Assembly: GCA_946541575.1 (NCBI GenBank)
Contig: CAMNJQ010000065.1
Span: 1-64,000 of the forward strand
From: an uncultured Clostridium sp.
GTDB lineage: Bacteria > Bacillota_I > Bacilli_A > RF39 > UBA660
Direction: 5' to 3'
Length of the DNA: 64,000 nucleotides
Below are positions 45,838 to 56,598 of the stretch, piece after piece. Each line of letters opens with the position of its first letter. Position 1 is the first letter of the stretch. The position numbers and the translations under genes were made by a program. The notes beneath the pieces are model-generated. The model was not told the origin of the DNA, did not search any database, and was given only the letters and a program-made list of their open reading frames with translations.

Positions 45838-46257
45838 CTATTTACTAGCTTTTGGTTTCTTAGCACCGTATTTACTACGACCTTGTTTTCTATCCTTAAC
45901 ACCAGCAGTGTCCAAAGTACCACGTATAATATGATAACGAACACCGATTAAGTCTTTAACACGACCACCACGAATTAATACGACACTATGTTCCTGTAGG
46001 TTATGACCAATACCAGGAATATAGCAAGTAACTTCAGCTCCATTACTTAAACGAACACGTGCATACTTACGTAATGCAGAGTTTGGTTTTTTTGGTGTCA
46101 TTGTACCAACACGAGTACAAACTCCTTGTTTTTGAGGTGAAAATTTAACTGTTTGCTTTTTAGCAATACTATTAAATCTAAATCCTAAAACAGGTGATTT
46201 GCTTTTTCTAACTTTGTCATGTCTGCTCTTTCTTACAAGTTGATTAATTGTAGGCAT
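45838..46257 (-). CDS. rpsL: 30S ribosomal protein S12
   Basis: Decoding-centre protein, 139 residues, with the Gram-positive N-terminal insertion. [16 protein letters not shown] keeps the streptomycin-site Lys (K42 in E. coli numbering). However, the other streptomycin loop reads [12 protein letters not shown] instead of GRVKDLPGVRYH: Pro90 (E. coli; residue 104 here) is Ile (codon at 45946-45948). First gene of the str operon, with its own strong promoter and a leader hairpin. The gene for the L7Ae-like protein, often upstream, is absent here. Confidence 0.97.
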   Translation of the reverse strand: MPTINQLVRKSRHDKVRKSKSPVLGFRFNSIAKKQTVKFSPQKQGVCTRVGTMTPKKPNSALRKYARVRLSNGAEVTCYIPGIGHNLQEHSVVLIRGGRVKDLIGVRYHIIRGTLDTAGVKDRKQGRSKYGAKKPKASK

Positions 46258-46315
46258 AAAATAAATCTCCTTTCTTTACACATATCCAGGTGTATCATTT
46301 TTGATTTTAAATATA

Positions 46316-46341
46316 AGTTTTGCACAAAAAAATGCAAAACT
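46316..46341 (-). promoter_or_regulatory. Leader hairpin of the str operon
   Basis: AGTTTTGCA and TGCAAAACT pair perfectly over 9 bp around eight bases in the 5' untranslated region of rpsL. It is not followed by a T-run, so it is a leader stem, possibly regulatory, and not a terminator. Confidence 0.5.
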
Positions 46342-46362
46342 CATCAATAAATCGACTTAATT

Positions 46363-46391
46363 AATATATCAATTTATATAATTATTGTCAA
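46363..46391 (-). promoter_or_regulatory. Promoter of the str operon (rpsL)
   Basis: Consensus TTGACA (46386-46391), 17-base spacer and TATATT (46363-46368). The leader is about 100 bases long. This is one of the strongest promoter matches in the window. Confidence 0.7.
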
Positions 46392-46478
46392 TATTTTTTA
46401 ATAAATATAATAAAATTAATATCAAATATCCTTTTATATTTAAAAGAAATAATATATAATAGCTATAGAGGTGAAAAA

Positions 46479-46856
46479 ATGAAAGGATTTTTTAAAGAAT
46501 TTAAACAATTTGTTTCAAAAGGAAACGTACTTGACTTAGCAATAGCAGTCGTAATGGGAGGAGCTTTTGGTAAAATTGTTACAGCATTAGTAGATAATAT
46601 AATAATGCCACTATTTGGAATTATAGTCGGAGAAAATTTTGCTGGATTAACAGCTGAAGTTAATGGTTCCCCAATAGCATATGGTCTATTTATTCAAGCA
46701 GTAATTGACTTCTTAATTATTTCATTCTTTATATTCTTATTCACAAAAGCAATTAATAAATTCAAGAAAAAAGAAGAAAAGAAAGAAGAAAAGAAAGAAG
46801 AAGAATCTGTTGTATTATTAAAAGAAATAAGAGACTTATTAAAAAAGCAAAAATAA
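46479..46856 (+). CDS. mscL: Large-conductance mechanosensitive channel MscL
   Basis: A pentameric channel that opens at high membrane tension and protects against osmotic down-shock. The 125 residues have [37 protein letters not shown] (N-terminal helix and pore-lining TM1), a short outer loop, TM2 (about 65-90) and a charged C-terminal helix ([16 protein letters not shown] then [13 protein letters not shown]). The ribosome site is GAGGTG. It is on plus, divergent from rpsL, with -10 TATAAT at 46455-46460. The mscL position between str and rpoC is unusual. Confidence 0.97.
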   Translation: MKGFFKEFKQFVSKGNVLDLAIAVVMGGAFGKIVTALVDNIIMPLFGIIVGENFAGLTAEVNGSPIAYGLFIQAVIDFLIISFFIFLFTKAINKFKKKEEKKEEKKEEESVVLLKEIRDLLKKQK

Positions 46857-46882
46857 AAAGCTTGAAAAAGCTTTTTTATTTT
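46855..46882 (+). terminator. Terminator between mscL and the 63-aa gene
   Basis: AAAAAGCTT and AAGCTTTTT pair around GAAA and are followed by T residues on plus. The A-run gives a T-run on minus, so it can serve both transcripts. Confidence 0.7.
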
Positions 46883-47067
46883 GCATAAAAATCTACATAA
46901 CTGTATGATAACTCTCTCTTTATTCTATCTTCATCTTTAACAGCAAGAGGAAGTGATCCACCAATATCATTAATAAGTTTTGCAGCAATAAGTAAGGCAA
47001 GTAAAAGGATTCCTAAAAGTATAAGAAAAGTACCAATTCCCCAACCTTTATTATTAAGTTTAATCAT
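46876..47067 (-). CDS. Small single-pass membrane protein, 63 aa
   Basis: A 63-residue protein: MIKLNNKGWGIGTFLIL, a hydrophobic helix (10-31), then a charged region of about 30 residues. The N-terminus (Asn-Asn-Lys-Gly, then a helix) resembles a class III prepilin signal, but the FTLIE core and the Glu at +5 are missing, so a pilin assignment is weak. It has the ribosome site GGTGG and a promoter TTGATT-17-TAGAAT, which support it as a real gene. Family unknown. Confidence 0.7.
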   Translation of the reverse strand: MIKLNNKGWGIGTFLILLGILLLALLIAAKLINDIGGSLPLAVKDEDRIKRELSYSYVDFYAK

Positions 47068-47082
47068 ACAACCACCATCTTA

Positions 47083-47111
47083 ATTCTATAATAAAAATAA
47101 TATTTAATCAA
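47083..47111 (-). promoter_or_regulatory. Promoter of the 63-aa gene
   Basis: TTGATT (47106-47111), 17-base spacer and TAGAAT (47083-47088). Confidence 0.5.
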
Positions 47112-47189
47112 TAAGAATGAATGAATAATTCAACAACTTTTAATAGCACAGCAATATCGTTTTTTACTAGATGTATATATAAATATTAA

Positions 47190-47221
47190 ATAAAAACGGA
47201 TAGAACAATCTATCCATTTTT
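47190..47221 (-). terminator. Terminator of the giant Cna-B gene
   Basis: AAAAATGGATAGA and TCTATCCGTTTTT pair over 13 positions (one G-U-type pair) around TTGT and end in TTTTTATTT. The stop codon is inside the stem. Confidence 0.75.
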
Positions 47222-50200
47222 ATATTTTCTTTTTAAAGTACATACTAATATAAAAATTAAACTAATAACTGAAATTATAAATATTTTTATATACTTATAT
47301 ATATTATCACCTGTATTTACTTCTTTACTATCCATTTCTGTTGGATTTGTATTAGTAAATATAACTTTAGTATTTTTTGTTAATTCTCCTTCACTATCAC
47401 CATCAATATTTTGTTTATAATATGTTTTCTCAGTTATCTTATATTTTATATTTAATGGTAATCTTAGAGTAATTGATTCATTCCCTTTTAATTTAAATTT
47501 ACCAATACCATTTTTTACTTCGATGATTCCCTTTGATGATTCTATATTTGAAATATTATCAATTTCTATTTCAAATTCGAATTCTTCATCTTCTAAAATG
47601 TTTCCTTGAATTTTCTTTTCTACTACTAAATCTAAGAATTCTTTATCAACAACTAGAAGCACTCTATTTTCTTCCACTACTTTTTCATTTATTACAACCT
47701 CATTATTTTCATTAAATTCAAAGCTTACATCTTCAGAATGTAAATAACCATTTGCTTCACCAATTTGCCTTAAAATATATTTTTCATCAACATCTACTTC
47801 TATTGAAAGGACTAAATCTTCTTCTTCATTTATCCATTCTCTTACTACTTCATTTTCTGAATTCAATAATTGAATCTTAACACCAGGAACCACAGATTTT
47901 AACCTATTTACAAGATTCATTTTTATCTTTACAGGATCATTTGATATAGTAACTATTTCTACTTCATTATCATCCTGTTTTATTTTTCCATCTTTATATA
48001 CTATTACCTTTGATTCTTTTGCTCTTTTATATCCAACAGGAACATTAATTTCTTTAATTACATATTCTCCAGGAAGTAACATTGTTTCTATTAATTCACC
48101 TGTAGTAGTAAATTGATAAACCAATTCTCCATCTTTATTATATACCCCAAACAGAGCACCACTTAAATTATTACCATCTTGATCAACTTTACTAAAATAT
48201 ACTTTTTGTGGTTTTGCTTTATTGATTACTTTATCATTTTCATAAGAAACATCATATCCTAAAGTATCTACTTCTCTAACATAATAAGAAATAGTATTAC
48301 CAAAAGTATCTTTATCCTCAACACTTTTAAATTTTATAGGACATCTATTATCTACGCAGTCAGATGTTTTAATCGTAACAATATCATATGGGCTAACTTT
48401 GCTTTCTTTATATAAAACAAATATAAACTCTTTAGGTCTAAAAGTTTCAAATCCTTCATCATCAAACACTTTAACAAATTCTACATCTCGCATATTAGGA
48501 TAATTTATTATAATATTTGAGTTAGGAAAAACTTTATCATCTGGTGTCCACGTATAATGAACGTAATATGAATTTTTTTCATTTAAACTAGCAAAAGTAT
48601 CATTATCACTAATATCTATATAATCATGTGTATATGTATCCTTAGCATTTCCAACAACATAATCATATTTATCTAAATTAACTGGATATATATATTCTAT
48701 TAAAGGATTTTTATCCAATGTCCAAAATTGGTTATTATCTATAGTTTCATAATGCCCATTAGTATTATAATAATAAATATACAAATCATCACTATCAGTT
48801 TCAAAGCAAAACTCACCATCTATTAAATCAATTTTGGAGAAGATTTTCAAATAATTAAGATTATCTTTTTTAGAAACATAATAGTAGTCTTCTCCTTTTT
48901 TTATGGTAAGCATAATATAGGCAGAATTATGATTTAATAAGTAATCTGTAGTTTTAACACAATATCCTGTTTTATTATTAATGCCATATTTTATGTGATA
49001 TTTAGAAAGTTCTTCTTTCACATAATATCTAGCTATACTTCCATCTTCATTATACTTTGGAACGTTCTTAAATTCACCATACCAAGTATTACCATTCTGA
49101 TTGTCTTTTTTTAATGTTGTTGTTGCAATAACTTTACTATCATCTAAAACATTGTATAAATTAAAGTTAACTTCATTTGGTCTTTCTGATTCAAATTCAT
49201 CATCACTCCATACTTTAGAAAATTTATAATTAATTATTGTATTATAATTAATAATAGTGTCTGCATTTGGGAATGGAATTGCATACGAATCCCAATTAAC
49301 TCCAATAAATTTCTCTTTTACATTTTCCTTTGATAAATAATCAATAATATTTAAACTAGAAATTTTTGGTTCACCATCCAAAGTATACTCACGATATTTA
49401 TTAGATAATTTATACTCCCATTTATCTCTATAAACTGGATATATATTTTTTATAGAATTACCAAAATCTCCATACAAGTAAAATAAATTAGATTCAGTAT
49501 TAAAGCATATACTTTTATTAGATACTAAATTTAGTTTAAGTGCATCGGAAGATTCACTAGTGACATTTCCATCAAAAAAATTATCTACAACATACATGTA
49601 ACGATTATCTTTTTGTACCAATATTTTTATATACATATCGTTTGATTCAACAACTCCAAAGTCAATGCAAAACCCATTTCCTTTTGATAAATCATATTTA
49701 AATTTATAATTATTAATACTATTTTCTTTCAAATAATACTTAGCTTCTGACCCATCAGGATTATACTTTGGAATATCATTAAATATTATGTTCCATTCAT
49801 TTTTATCATCATTTCTATACGTTATGGATGATACAACTTTGCTATCATCATTAACATTATATAAATCAAATTTAACTTCAGATGGTCTTAAATATTCATG
49901 CCCTTCATCATCCCATACTTTCTTATAAGCAAAATTTATCTTTTCGGCTCTAAATTTATTTATAATTATATAACAATTCTTTTTTGGAGTTAATGAGCCG
50001 TTCCACTCATAAGTCCAAATAGAATAATCTCGAGGAACTTTTTCATCTTCACTAATATTTAAATAATCATCATACGTTGAAATTCCAAAATTATGTAAAG
50101 GGAACAAAATTTTTCCAATAGTATAACTAGAATACGGCGTATATTTAACCGGATAAATATCATTAATTTTTATTCTTGATTTACCATCAATACTATTATC

Positions 50201-52906
50201 GTTATAATTGTGTAAATATAGATATAATGCTTTAGATGGAATCATGACAATTCTTCCTGAAATATTATCAGGATATGAATGAGATAAAATTGCTTTTCTT
50301 GGATATAAATCATGATTTCTTCCATTACCATTATATTTCAACACACCATCTTGATAATATCCAGTATTAGCACTTTCAAATCCAAATATATTTTCATCAA
50401 ATTTAATTGCTAGTCCATTATACTCCTCATCGGCATCATAAATTACTAAATAATTATCATTACTTTTTCGCTCTTGAATAACATACTCTATTACATTAAA
50501 GGATTCATCAAATATTGGTAAATTTTCTACTGTTTTTTTCCAAATATATTCATCTACTTTATCATTATTAGTTATTTTTACAGTTTTAATTATATTATTT
50601 CTATCTTTGTCATTATAAATATCAATTATCGCTTCAGACGGTCTTATATCTTCATATCCTTCATCATCCCACTTTTTAGTTATATCCAGTGTACGAAGAT
50701 TAAGTCTTGAAGTAATAATTGTTTCATCACCCAAAGTACTTATTTTCTCTATATCAATACCATAATCATTGCTCCAACTATCTCCCCTATACACAAAATA
50801 AAAGTTTTGTGAATGATTAGATATCGAATAATTATAGTGAAATATATAATCATCAGCCAAAGATGTAGGTCGATACATCCATGGATAATTTTCACCATAA
50901 AGTTCTTCTATTTTTCCTGTCATTGAAGCTCTAACACTATTATTATCATAAACGTAATTATACGATGAATATCTTAGATTAGGATTGTTAGATGTTCTAA
51001 TATTTATTGTTTTCCCAGCTAGATTATCACCAATATTGTTTCCATTAAGTGCTAATTCTCTAAGTTCATTATTTACACTAAAATATATATGTGCAGCATA
51101 AGGATACCCAAATTTATTATTATTTCCAAATTTTATTGATAAGCCATCTCTAGAATCATAAGAAGTAACATAATTAGGTATAGCTTTTTCCCTTACAACA
51201 TATTCAATTCTATTACCATTTTCATCATATCTACTTAAATTTTTAAAAACTCCTATCCAATGTGCACTATCATTTGAATCTGCATTATCAACATTTAATG
51301 TTATAGTATTTAAAACATTCGCTTCATCACCTTTTCTATATAAATAGAATATAGATTGATTAGGCCTTAAAGAACTATTATTCGCATCTTCCCAATATTT
51401 ATCAAAAGTTAAATTATATTTATTATAAGAAAATTTTATTTTATCAGCATTTGGAAATGATTGGCGACTTTCTTCCCAGGTATATGATATAATTCTTTTT
51501 TCACTATTTTGTGGATAATCATCATTGTAATAATCTTTCTCAACATCTTCAATATTACTATAATGATTAGGAGCATATTCAGTAAGAATCTGACTATATG
51601 TAGGATAAATGTATTTGATATCCAAATTATAAATATCGCCTTTCATAACTAATTTTCTTAAATTATCCAAAATTGGTACACAATAAGTTTGATTATTTAA
51701 TCTTGAATAATCAAATTCAAAAGATCCATCATTATTATTTATAACTCTAGCAATTGAATCAGCTATTTCAATTTTTTTTGATGTATCTTTATTAAATACA
51801 TTTTCCCCAAATTTTGCACAAAATACATTTGGATAACTATAATCATAATAATTAACATAATTATCATTTTTCACTGGTTTAATAATATATCTTGCTTCAG
51901 TTCCATCTTCATTATATTTTGGAATATCACGAAATGTACCGCTCCATTGATTTTCACCAGAAATATTAGATTCATTTAAACTAATTGATTTATAAATATT
52001 GTCTAAATCATTTTCATTATACAAATTTACAATGACTTCACTAGGACGTTCGTTTTCAAAACCATCGTCATCCCATTCTATGTTGAAATTATAATTCTTA
52101 TATTTGACTGTATTTATTATTAAATCAGCATTTGGAAAATTACTATTTGTAGGCTCCCAAGTATAACTTGATGGAGACAAGCGCGGAAAATGTTCACCAA
52201 AATAATGATTAGAAATACCAGTGAACCACGATCTATTAGTAGTATAATAAGTATTATCACCTGATGGATATATCCTTTTTATATCCAATAATGCATAACC
52301 ATACATATTAATTTTTTTTTGATTTTGGAGCATTGGAACACATATTGTTCTATTACTTAGATCATATGAATAGAATTTTTCATTCGATGAATTCTTACCT
52401 AAAAATTTATATTTATTATTTTCATCAATAAATTCAAAAGAAAGATAATTATTATTTGAATTTGTAAAAGTTGTATTATTTCCAAATTCTATACACAATG
52501 ATTTAATATTTAGCATACTATATTTTTGTGTGTAATTATCAAGATTATCTTGTACGATATAATAATTTGCTAAAGTCCCATTAGAATTATACTTAGGAAC
52601 ATTTTGAAAGGTCCCCTTCCACAAATAAGCTCCGTATCGATTTGCCGAAGTTAATGTCACTGTACTTACAACATCATTTGAATTTAATACATTATACAAC
52701 TTATAAGTAGCACTTTCAGGCCTATACTTCACAAAGTCATCATCACTCCAACTAACTTCAAAATTGAAATCAATTAAATCAGTAGCTCCAGAACTACTTA
52801 TACTGACTCCACTAAATAAATTAGCATTATTAATTCCTATAAAACATGAGATAAATATGCTGAAAATTACTAAAGTCAAAAGTATTGTTATTTTTTTAAT
52901 ATTCAC
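47210..52906 (-). CDS. Giant Cna-B repeat surface protein
   Basis: An 1,898-residue cell-surface protein. A signal peptide is followed by seven Cna-B-type domains, starting near 47, 272, 497, 739, 991, 1226 and 1475 (pattern KVWDDEG..RPSEV..LYN, then DIPKYN.DG..A.YY.KE). Six are separated by about 150-residue modules ending IYP... then YTWEP...FPNAD. A SpaA-type domain (1568-1657) and further beta domains follow, then VNTGDN, a membrane helix (1872-1892) and a basic tail, a sortase-type layout. The start is GTG, supported by AGGTGAG five bases upstream. It lies downstream of the rpoC terminator and splits rpoC from rpsL. Probable adhesin or stalk. Confidence 0.9.
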   Translation of the reverse strand: MNIKKITILLTLVIFSIFISCFIGINNANLFSGVSISSSGATDLIDFNFEVSWSDDDFVKYRPESATYKLYNVLNSNDVVSTVTLTSANRYGAYLWKGTFQNVPKYNSNGTLANYYIVQDNLDNYTQKYSMLNIKSLCIEFGNNTTFTNSNNNYLSFEFIDENNKYKFLGKNSSNEKFYSYDLSNRTICVPMLQNQKKINMYGYALLDIKRIYPSGDNTYYTTNRSWFTGISNHYFGEHFPRLSPSSYTWEPTNSNFPNADLIINTVKYKNYNFNIEWDDDGFENERPSEVIVNLYNENDLDNIYKSISLNESNISGENQWSGTFRDIPKYNEDGTEARYIIKPVKNDNYVNYYDYSYPNVFCAKFGENVFNKDTSKKIEIADSIARVINNNDGSFEFDYSRLNNQTYCVPILDNLRKLVMKGDIYNLDIKYIYPTYSQILTEYAPNHYSNIEDVEKDYYNDDYPQNSEKRIISYTWEESRQSFPNADKIKFSYNKYNLTFDKYWEDANNSSLRPNQSIFYLYRKGDEANVLNTITLNVDNADSNDSAHWIGVFKNLSRYDENGNRIEYVVREKAIPNYVTSYDSRDGLSIKFGNNNKFGYPYAAHIYFSVNNELRELALNGNNIGDNLAGKTINIRTSNNPNLRYSSYNYVYDNNSVRASMTGKIEELYGENYPWMYRPTSLADDYIFHYNYSISNHSQNFYFVYRGDSWSNDYGIDIEKISTLGDETIITSRLNLRTLDITKKWDDEGYEDIRPSEAIIDIYNDKDRNNIIKTVKITNNDKVDEYIWKKTVENLPIFDESFNVIEYVIQERKSNDNYLVIYDADEEYNGLAIKFDENIFGFESANTGYYQDGVLKYNGNGRNHDLYPRKAILSHSYPDNISGRIVMIPSKALYLYLHNYNDNSIDGKSRIKINDIYPVKYTPYSSYTIGKILFPLHNFGISTYDDYLNISEDEKVPRDYSIWTYEWNGSLTPKKNCYIIINKFRAEKINFAYKKVWDDEGHEYLRPSEVKFDLYNVNDDSKVVSSITYRNDDKNEWNIIFNDIPKYNPDGSEAKYYLKENSINNYKFKYDLSKGNGFCIDFGVVESNDMYIKILVQKDNRYMYVVDNFFDGNVTSESSDALKLNLVSNKSICFNTESNLFYLYGDFGNSIKNIYPVYRDKWEYKLSNKYREYTLDGEPKISSLNIIDYLSKENVKEKFIGVNWDSYAIPFPNADTIINYNTIINYKFSKVWSDDEFESERPNEVNFNLYNVLDDSKVIATTTLKKDNQNGNTWYGEFKNVPKYNEDGSIARYYVKEELSKYHIKYGINNKTGYCVKTTDYLLNHNSAYIMLTIKKGEDYYYVSKKDNLNYLKIFSKIDLIDGEFCFETDSDDLYIYYYNTNGHYETIDNNQFWTLDKNPLIEYIYPVNLDKYDYVVGNAKDTYTHDYIDISDNDTFASLNEKNSYYVHYTWTPDDKVFPNSNIIINYPNMRDVEFVKVFDDEGFETFRPKEFIFVLYKESKVSPYDIVTIKTSDCVDNRCPIKFKSVEDKDTFGNTISYYVREVDTLGYDVSYENDKVINKAKPQKVYFSKVDQDGNNLSGALFGVYNKDGELVYQFTTTGELIETMLLPGEYVIKEINVPVGYKRAKESKVIVYKDGKIKQDDNEVEIVTISNDPVKIKMNLVNRLKSVVPGVKIQLLNSENEVVREWINEEEDLVLSIEVDVDEKYILRQIGEANGYLHSEDVSFEFNENNEVVINEKVVEENRVLLVVDKEFLDLVVEKKIQGNILEDEEFEFEIEIDNISNIESSKGIIEVKNGIGKFKLKGNESITLRLPLNIKYKITEKTYYKQNIDGDSEGELTKNTKVIFTNTNPTEMDSKEVNTGDNIYKYIKIFIISVISLIFILVCTLKRKYKNG

Positions 52907-52942
52907 CTGTACTCACCTACTATAGTAATTTTATCATGCAGA

Positions 52943-52974
52943 CAAAAAAAATGGAATAAGATTTCTTATTCCAT
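52943..52974 (-). terminator. Terminator of the rpoB-rpoC operon
   Basis: ATGGAATAAG and CTTATTCCAT pair perfectly over 10 bp around AAAT, followed by seven or eight T on minus. The left arm holds the last two rpoC codons and the stop. Confidence 0.85.
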
Positions 52975-55900
52975 TAATTCATCTTCTAATTTATCAAGTG
53001 GTTCCTCATCAACAAGTTGAGATGCTAATTCATATTCAACATTCTTATATGCCCTAACACCAGTACCTGCAGGAATAAGTTTACCAATAATAACATTTTC
53101 CTTCAATCCATGAAGTTTATCAACTTTACCTTTAATTGCAGCATCAGTTAATATTCTAGTAGTCTCTTGGAAAGATGCAGCTGATAAGAATGAATCAGTA
53201 TCAAGAGAAGCTTTAGTTATACCAAGAAGAACTGGTTTTCCAGTTGCTGGTTTCTTTCCAGCTATAATTGCTTCTTTATTACCTTCAGTAAATTCGCTAA
53301 AGCTAACAAGTCCACCTGGAATAAATTTAGTATCTCCAGCATCAACTATTCTCATCTTAGAAATCATTCTCTTAGCAATCATTTCAACGTGTTTATCAGA
53401 GATATCAACTGCTTGACTACGATAAACATGTTGTACTTCTTTTAATATATATTCCTGAGTAGTTAGAGGGTCAGTTACTGCTAATAATTCTTTTGGACTA
53501 ATTGATCCTTCAGTTAATTTATCACCAGTATTAACAACACTTCCAACTTCTACTCTTAGCTTAGCACCATAATTAGTAATATGTTCCTTAGTTTCAAGAT
53601 CATTAGTAACACTAATTTTAAATTTACCATGATCTTCATCAATCTTAGTTACTTTACCATTTATTTCTGCAATTGTAGCTTTTCCTTTAGGTATTCTTGC
53701 TTCAAATAATTCTTGAATACGTGGAAGACCTTGAGTAATATCTTCTCCACCAGCAACTCCACCAGTATGGAATGTTCTCATTGTAAGCTGAGTACCAGGT
53801 TCACCAATTGACTGAGCAGCCATAACACCAACAGCTTCTCCAACTTCAACTAAATTACCAGTAGCTAAGTTTCTACCATAACATTTTTGGCAAACTCCAT
53901 TAACTGTATTACATGTTAATGTTGTTCTTATTTCAACTTCTTCAATTCCAGCAGCAATTATCTTATCTGCAATTGATTCAGTAATTAAAGTTAATTTATC
54001 ACAAATAACTTCTTTTGTTTCTGGATTAATAACTTTCTTGTTAGTGAATCTTCCAACAATTCTATCATATAATTTTTCAATTACTTCTCCTGTTTTATCA
54101 TTAATGAATGAACTTACAACAACACCATTTTCTGTTCCGCAATCTTCTTCACGAACGATAATATCATGAGAAACATCTACTAAACGTCTTGTTAAGTATC
54201 CAGAATCTGCTGTCTTTAATGCAGTATCTGCTGATCCTTTACGAGCACCATGTGTTGATAAGAAGAATTCAGCAACTGAAAGTCCTTCTCTAAAGTTTGA
54301 AGTAATAGGTATTTCAACCGGAGTACCATCTGGTTTTGACATGATACCACGCATACCAGCTAATTGTACTAAGTGTGATGTTGAACCACGAGCCTTAGAA
54401 TGCATCATTATGAATATTGGGTTATCCATATCAGCATCAGCCTTAGCAACTAGTTCTTTTTGAACTTCAGCCTTAGCACCATCCCACGTTTCAATTACTT
54501 TATTAAATCTTTCTTCATTTGTAATTAATCCACGATTATATTGCTTATTAATTTTTTCAACCATTTTATTTGCTTCAGCAATTATTTCTTGCTTATTATC
54601 ACTAGTAACAACATCACTAATTGAAATTGTAATACCAGATATAGTTGAATATTTAAATCCTAAATCTTTCATCTTATCAAGCATTATAGAAGTCTCAGTT
54701 GTTTTATATCTTTTGAATACTTGAGCGATTACTTTTTCAAGAATTCCTTTAGCAAAAGGTTTTACTAATGGCATATTCTTAATAATCTCAGGAATATTTT
54801 CTCCTTTTTCAATAAAATACTTATTTGGAGTAATATTTTGAATATTATCATCACTTGGTTCATTAATATATGCAAATGAATCAGGTAAAATTTCATTAAA
54901 TTTAAGCTTTCCAACAGTAGTAACTAAATATTTACCTTTTTGAGTTTCAGTAAATAATTTATATTTAAACGAATCTACTGGAAGAGCAATTCTTGTATGA
55001 AGAGTAATTTCTCTTCTTTCATAAGCCATTAAAGCTTCATTAGAATTTTTAAATATTCTTCCTTCTCCAGGAAGTCCTGCTTTCTCCATAGTAATATAAT
55101 AGTTACCTAAAACCATATCTTGTGATGGAGTAACAATAGGTGATCCATCTTTTGGAGAAAGGATATTATTAGCACCAAGCATTAATAATCTTGCTTCTGC
55201 TTGAGCTTCTTCAGATAAAGGTACGTGAACGGCCATCTGGTCACCATCGAAGTCTGCATTAAATGCAGGACATACTAATGGGTGAAGACGAATAGCTTTA
55301 CCACCAATTAATACAGGTTCAAATGCTTGAATACCCAATCTATGAAGTGTAGGAGCACGGTTTAATAAAACTGGATGCTCTTTTATAACATCTTCAACAA
55401 CGTCCCATACTTTAGGATCTTTGTTATCTATTAAACGTTTAGCTGCTTTAATATTGTGAGCAATATCTCTTTCAACTAATTCATGTATAACATGTGGTTT
55501 AAATAATTCAAGAGCCATATCTTTAGGAATACCACATTGATACATTTTAAGTGATGGTCCAACAACAATAACTGAACGACCAGAATAGTCAACACGTTTT
55601 CCTAATAAGTTTTGACGGAATCTTCCTTGTTTTCCTTTTAACATACTAGAAAGTGATTTCAAAGGACGATTTCCAGCACCTGTAACACTTCTACCACGAC
55701 GACCATTGTCAAATAATGAGTCAACTGCTTCCTGTAACATACGTTTTTCATTTTGAATAATAATTCCAGGAGCATTTAAATCAATTAACTTCTTTAAACG
55801 ATTATTACGATTTATAACACGTCTATATAAATCATTCAAATCAGATGTAGCAAATCTACCACCATCTAATTGAATCATTGGTCTTAAATCAGGTGGAATT

Positions 55901-56598
55901 ACAGGAATGCAATCAAATATCATCCATTCAGGACGATTTCCTGATTTATAGAAAGAATCTAAAACATCAAGTCTTTTAACAAGACGAGTTCTTTTTTGTC
56001 CTTGAGCATTTTCAAGTTCTTTTTCTATTGTTGCTATTTCTTTTTCTAAATCAATCTTTTTAAGCAATTCTTTAATAGCTTCAGCACCCATTCCTACTTT
56101 GAATCCATCACCATATTTTTCATAATATTGACGATATTCTTTTTCAGATAATGTTTGCTTATCTTCTAAAGGTGCAATTCCTTTATCAATTACAACATAA
56201 CTAACAAAGTATAATACTTCCTCTAAGTCTCTTGGAGACATATCAAGAACTAATCCCATACGAGATGGTACACCTTTAAAATACCAAATATGAGAAACTG
56301 GAGTAGCAAGTTCAATATGACCCATACGTTCACGACGAACTTTACTACGAGTAACTTCTACTCCACATCTATCACATACAATGTTTTTATATCTTACACG
56401 TTTATATTTACCACAAGCACATTCAAAATCTTTTGTTGGTCCAAAGATCTTTTCACAGAACAATCCGTCACGTTCAGGACGAAGAGTTCTATAGTTAATT
56501 GTTTCTGGTTTTTTTACTTCACCGTATGACCAACTACGAATTTTTTCTGGAGAGGCAATTCCAATTTTTAATGCTTCAAATTTATTTACTTCTATCAT
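52966..56598 (-). CDS. rpoC: RNA polymerase subunit beta'
   Basis: The catalytic large subunit, 1,210 residues. Visible marks are the N-terminal zinc site [20 protein letters not shown] (about 60-80), the active-site loop [12 protein letters not shown] (three Mg-binding Asp, about 450), the trigger-loop region ([18 protein letters not shown]) and [28 protein letters not shown]. Its ATG shares a base with the rpoB stop (TAATG), so the two are coupled. The C-terminus is normal. A strong terminator overlaps its stop, so the str genes are not read from here. Confidence 0.98.
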   Translation of the reverse strand: MIEVNKFEALKIGIASPEKIRSWSYGEVKKPETINYRTLRPERDGLFCEKIFGPTKDFECACGKYKRVRYKNIVCDRCGVEVTRSKVRRERMGHIELATPVSHIWYFKGVPSRMGLVLDMSPRDLEEVLYFVSYVVIDKGIAPLEDKQTLSEKEYRQYYEKYGDGFKVGMGAEAIKELLKKIDLEKEIATIEKELENAQGQKRTRLVKRLDVLDSFYKSGNRPEWMIFDCIPVIPPDLRPMIQLDGGRFATSDLNDLYRRVINRNNRLKKLIDLNAPGIIIQNEKRMLQEAVDSLFDNGRRGRSVTGAGNRPLKSLSSMLKGKQGRFRQNLLGKRVDYSGRSVIVVGPSLKMYQCGIPKDMALELFKPHVIHELVERDIAHNIKAAKRLIDNKDPKVWDVVEDVIKEHPVLLNRAPTLHRLGIQAFEPVLIGGKAIRLHPLVCPAFNADFDGDQMAVHVPLSEEAQAEARLLMLGANNILSPKDGSPIVTPSQDMVLGNYYITMEKAGLPGEGRIFKNSNEALMAYERREITLHTRIALPVDSFKYKLFTETQKGKYLVTTVGKLKFNEILPDSFAYINEPSDDNIQNITPNKYFIEKGENIPEIIKNMPLVKPFAKGILEKVIAQVFKRYKTTETSIMLDKMKDLGFKYSTISGITISISDVVTSDNKQEIIAEANKMVEKINKQYNRGLITNEERFNKVIETWDGAKAEVQKELVAKADADMDNPIFIMMHSKARGSTSHLVQLAGMRGIMSKPDGTPVEIPITSNFREGLSVAEFFLSTHGARKGSADTALKTADSGYLTRRLVDVSHDIIVREEDCGTENGVVVSSFINDKTGEVIEKLYDRIVGRFTNKKVINPETKEVICDKLTLITESIADKIIAAGIEEVEIRTTLTCNTVNGVCQKCYGRNLATGNLVEVGEAVGVMAAQSIGEPGTQLTMRTFHTGGVAGGEDITQGLPRIQELFEARIPKGKATIAEINGKVTKIDEDHGKFKISVTNDLETKEHITNYGAKLRVEVGSVVNTGDKLTEGSISPKELLAVTDPLTTQEYILKEVQHVYRSQAVDISDKHVEMIAKRMISKMRIVDAGDTKFIPGGLVSFSEFTEGNKEAIIAGKKPATGKPVLLGITKASLDTDSFLSAASFQETTRILTDAAIKGKVDKLHGLKENVIIGKLIPAGTGVRAYKNVEYELASQLVDEEPLDKLEDELME

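Noticed and set aside
46876-47067. Type IV pilin assignment for the 63-residue protein
   Set aside because: The sequence after Lys-Gly is WGIGTF, without the FTLIE core or Glu at +5, so pilin processing is not supported.
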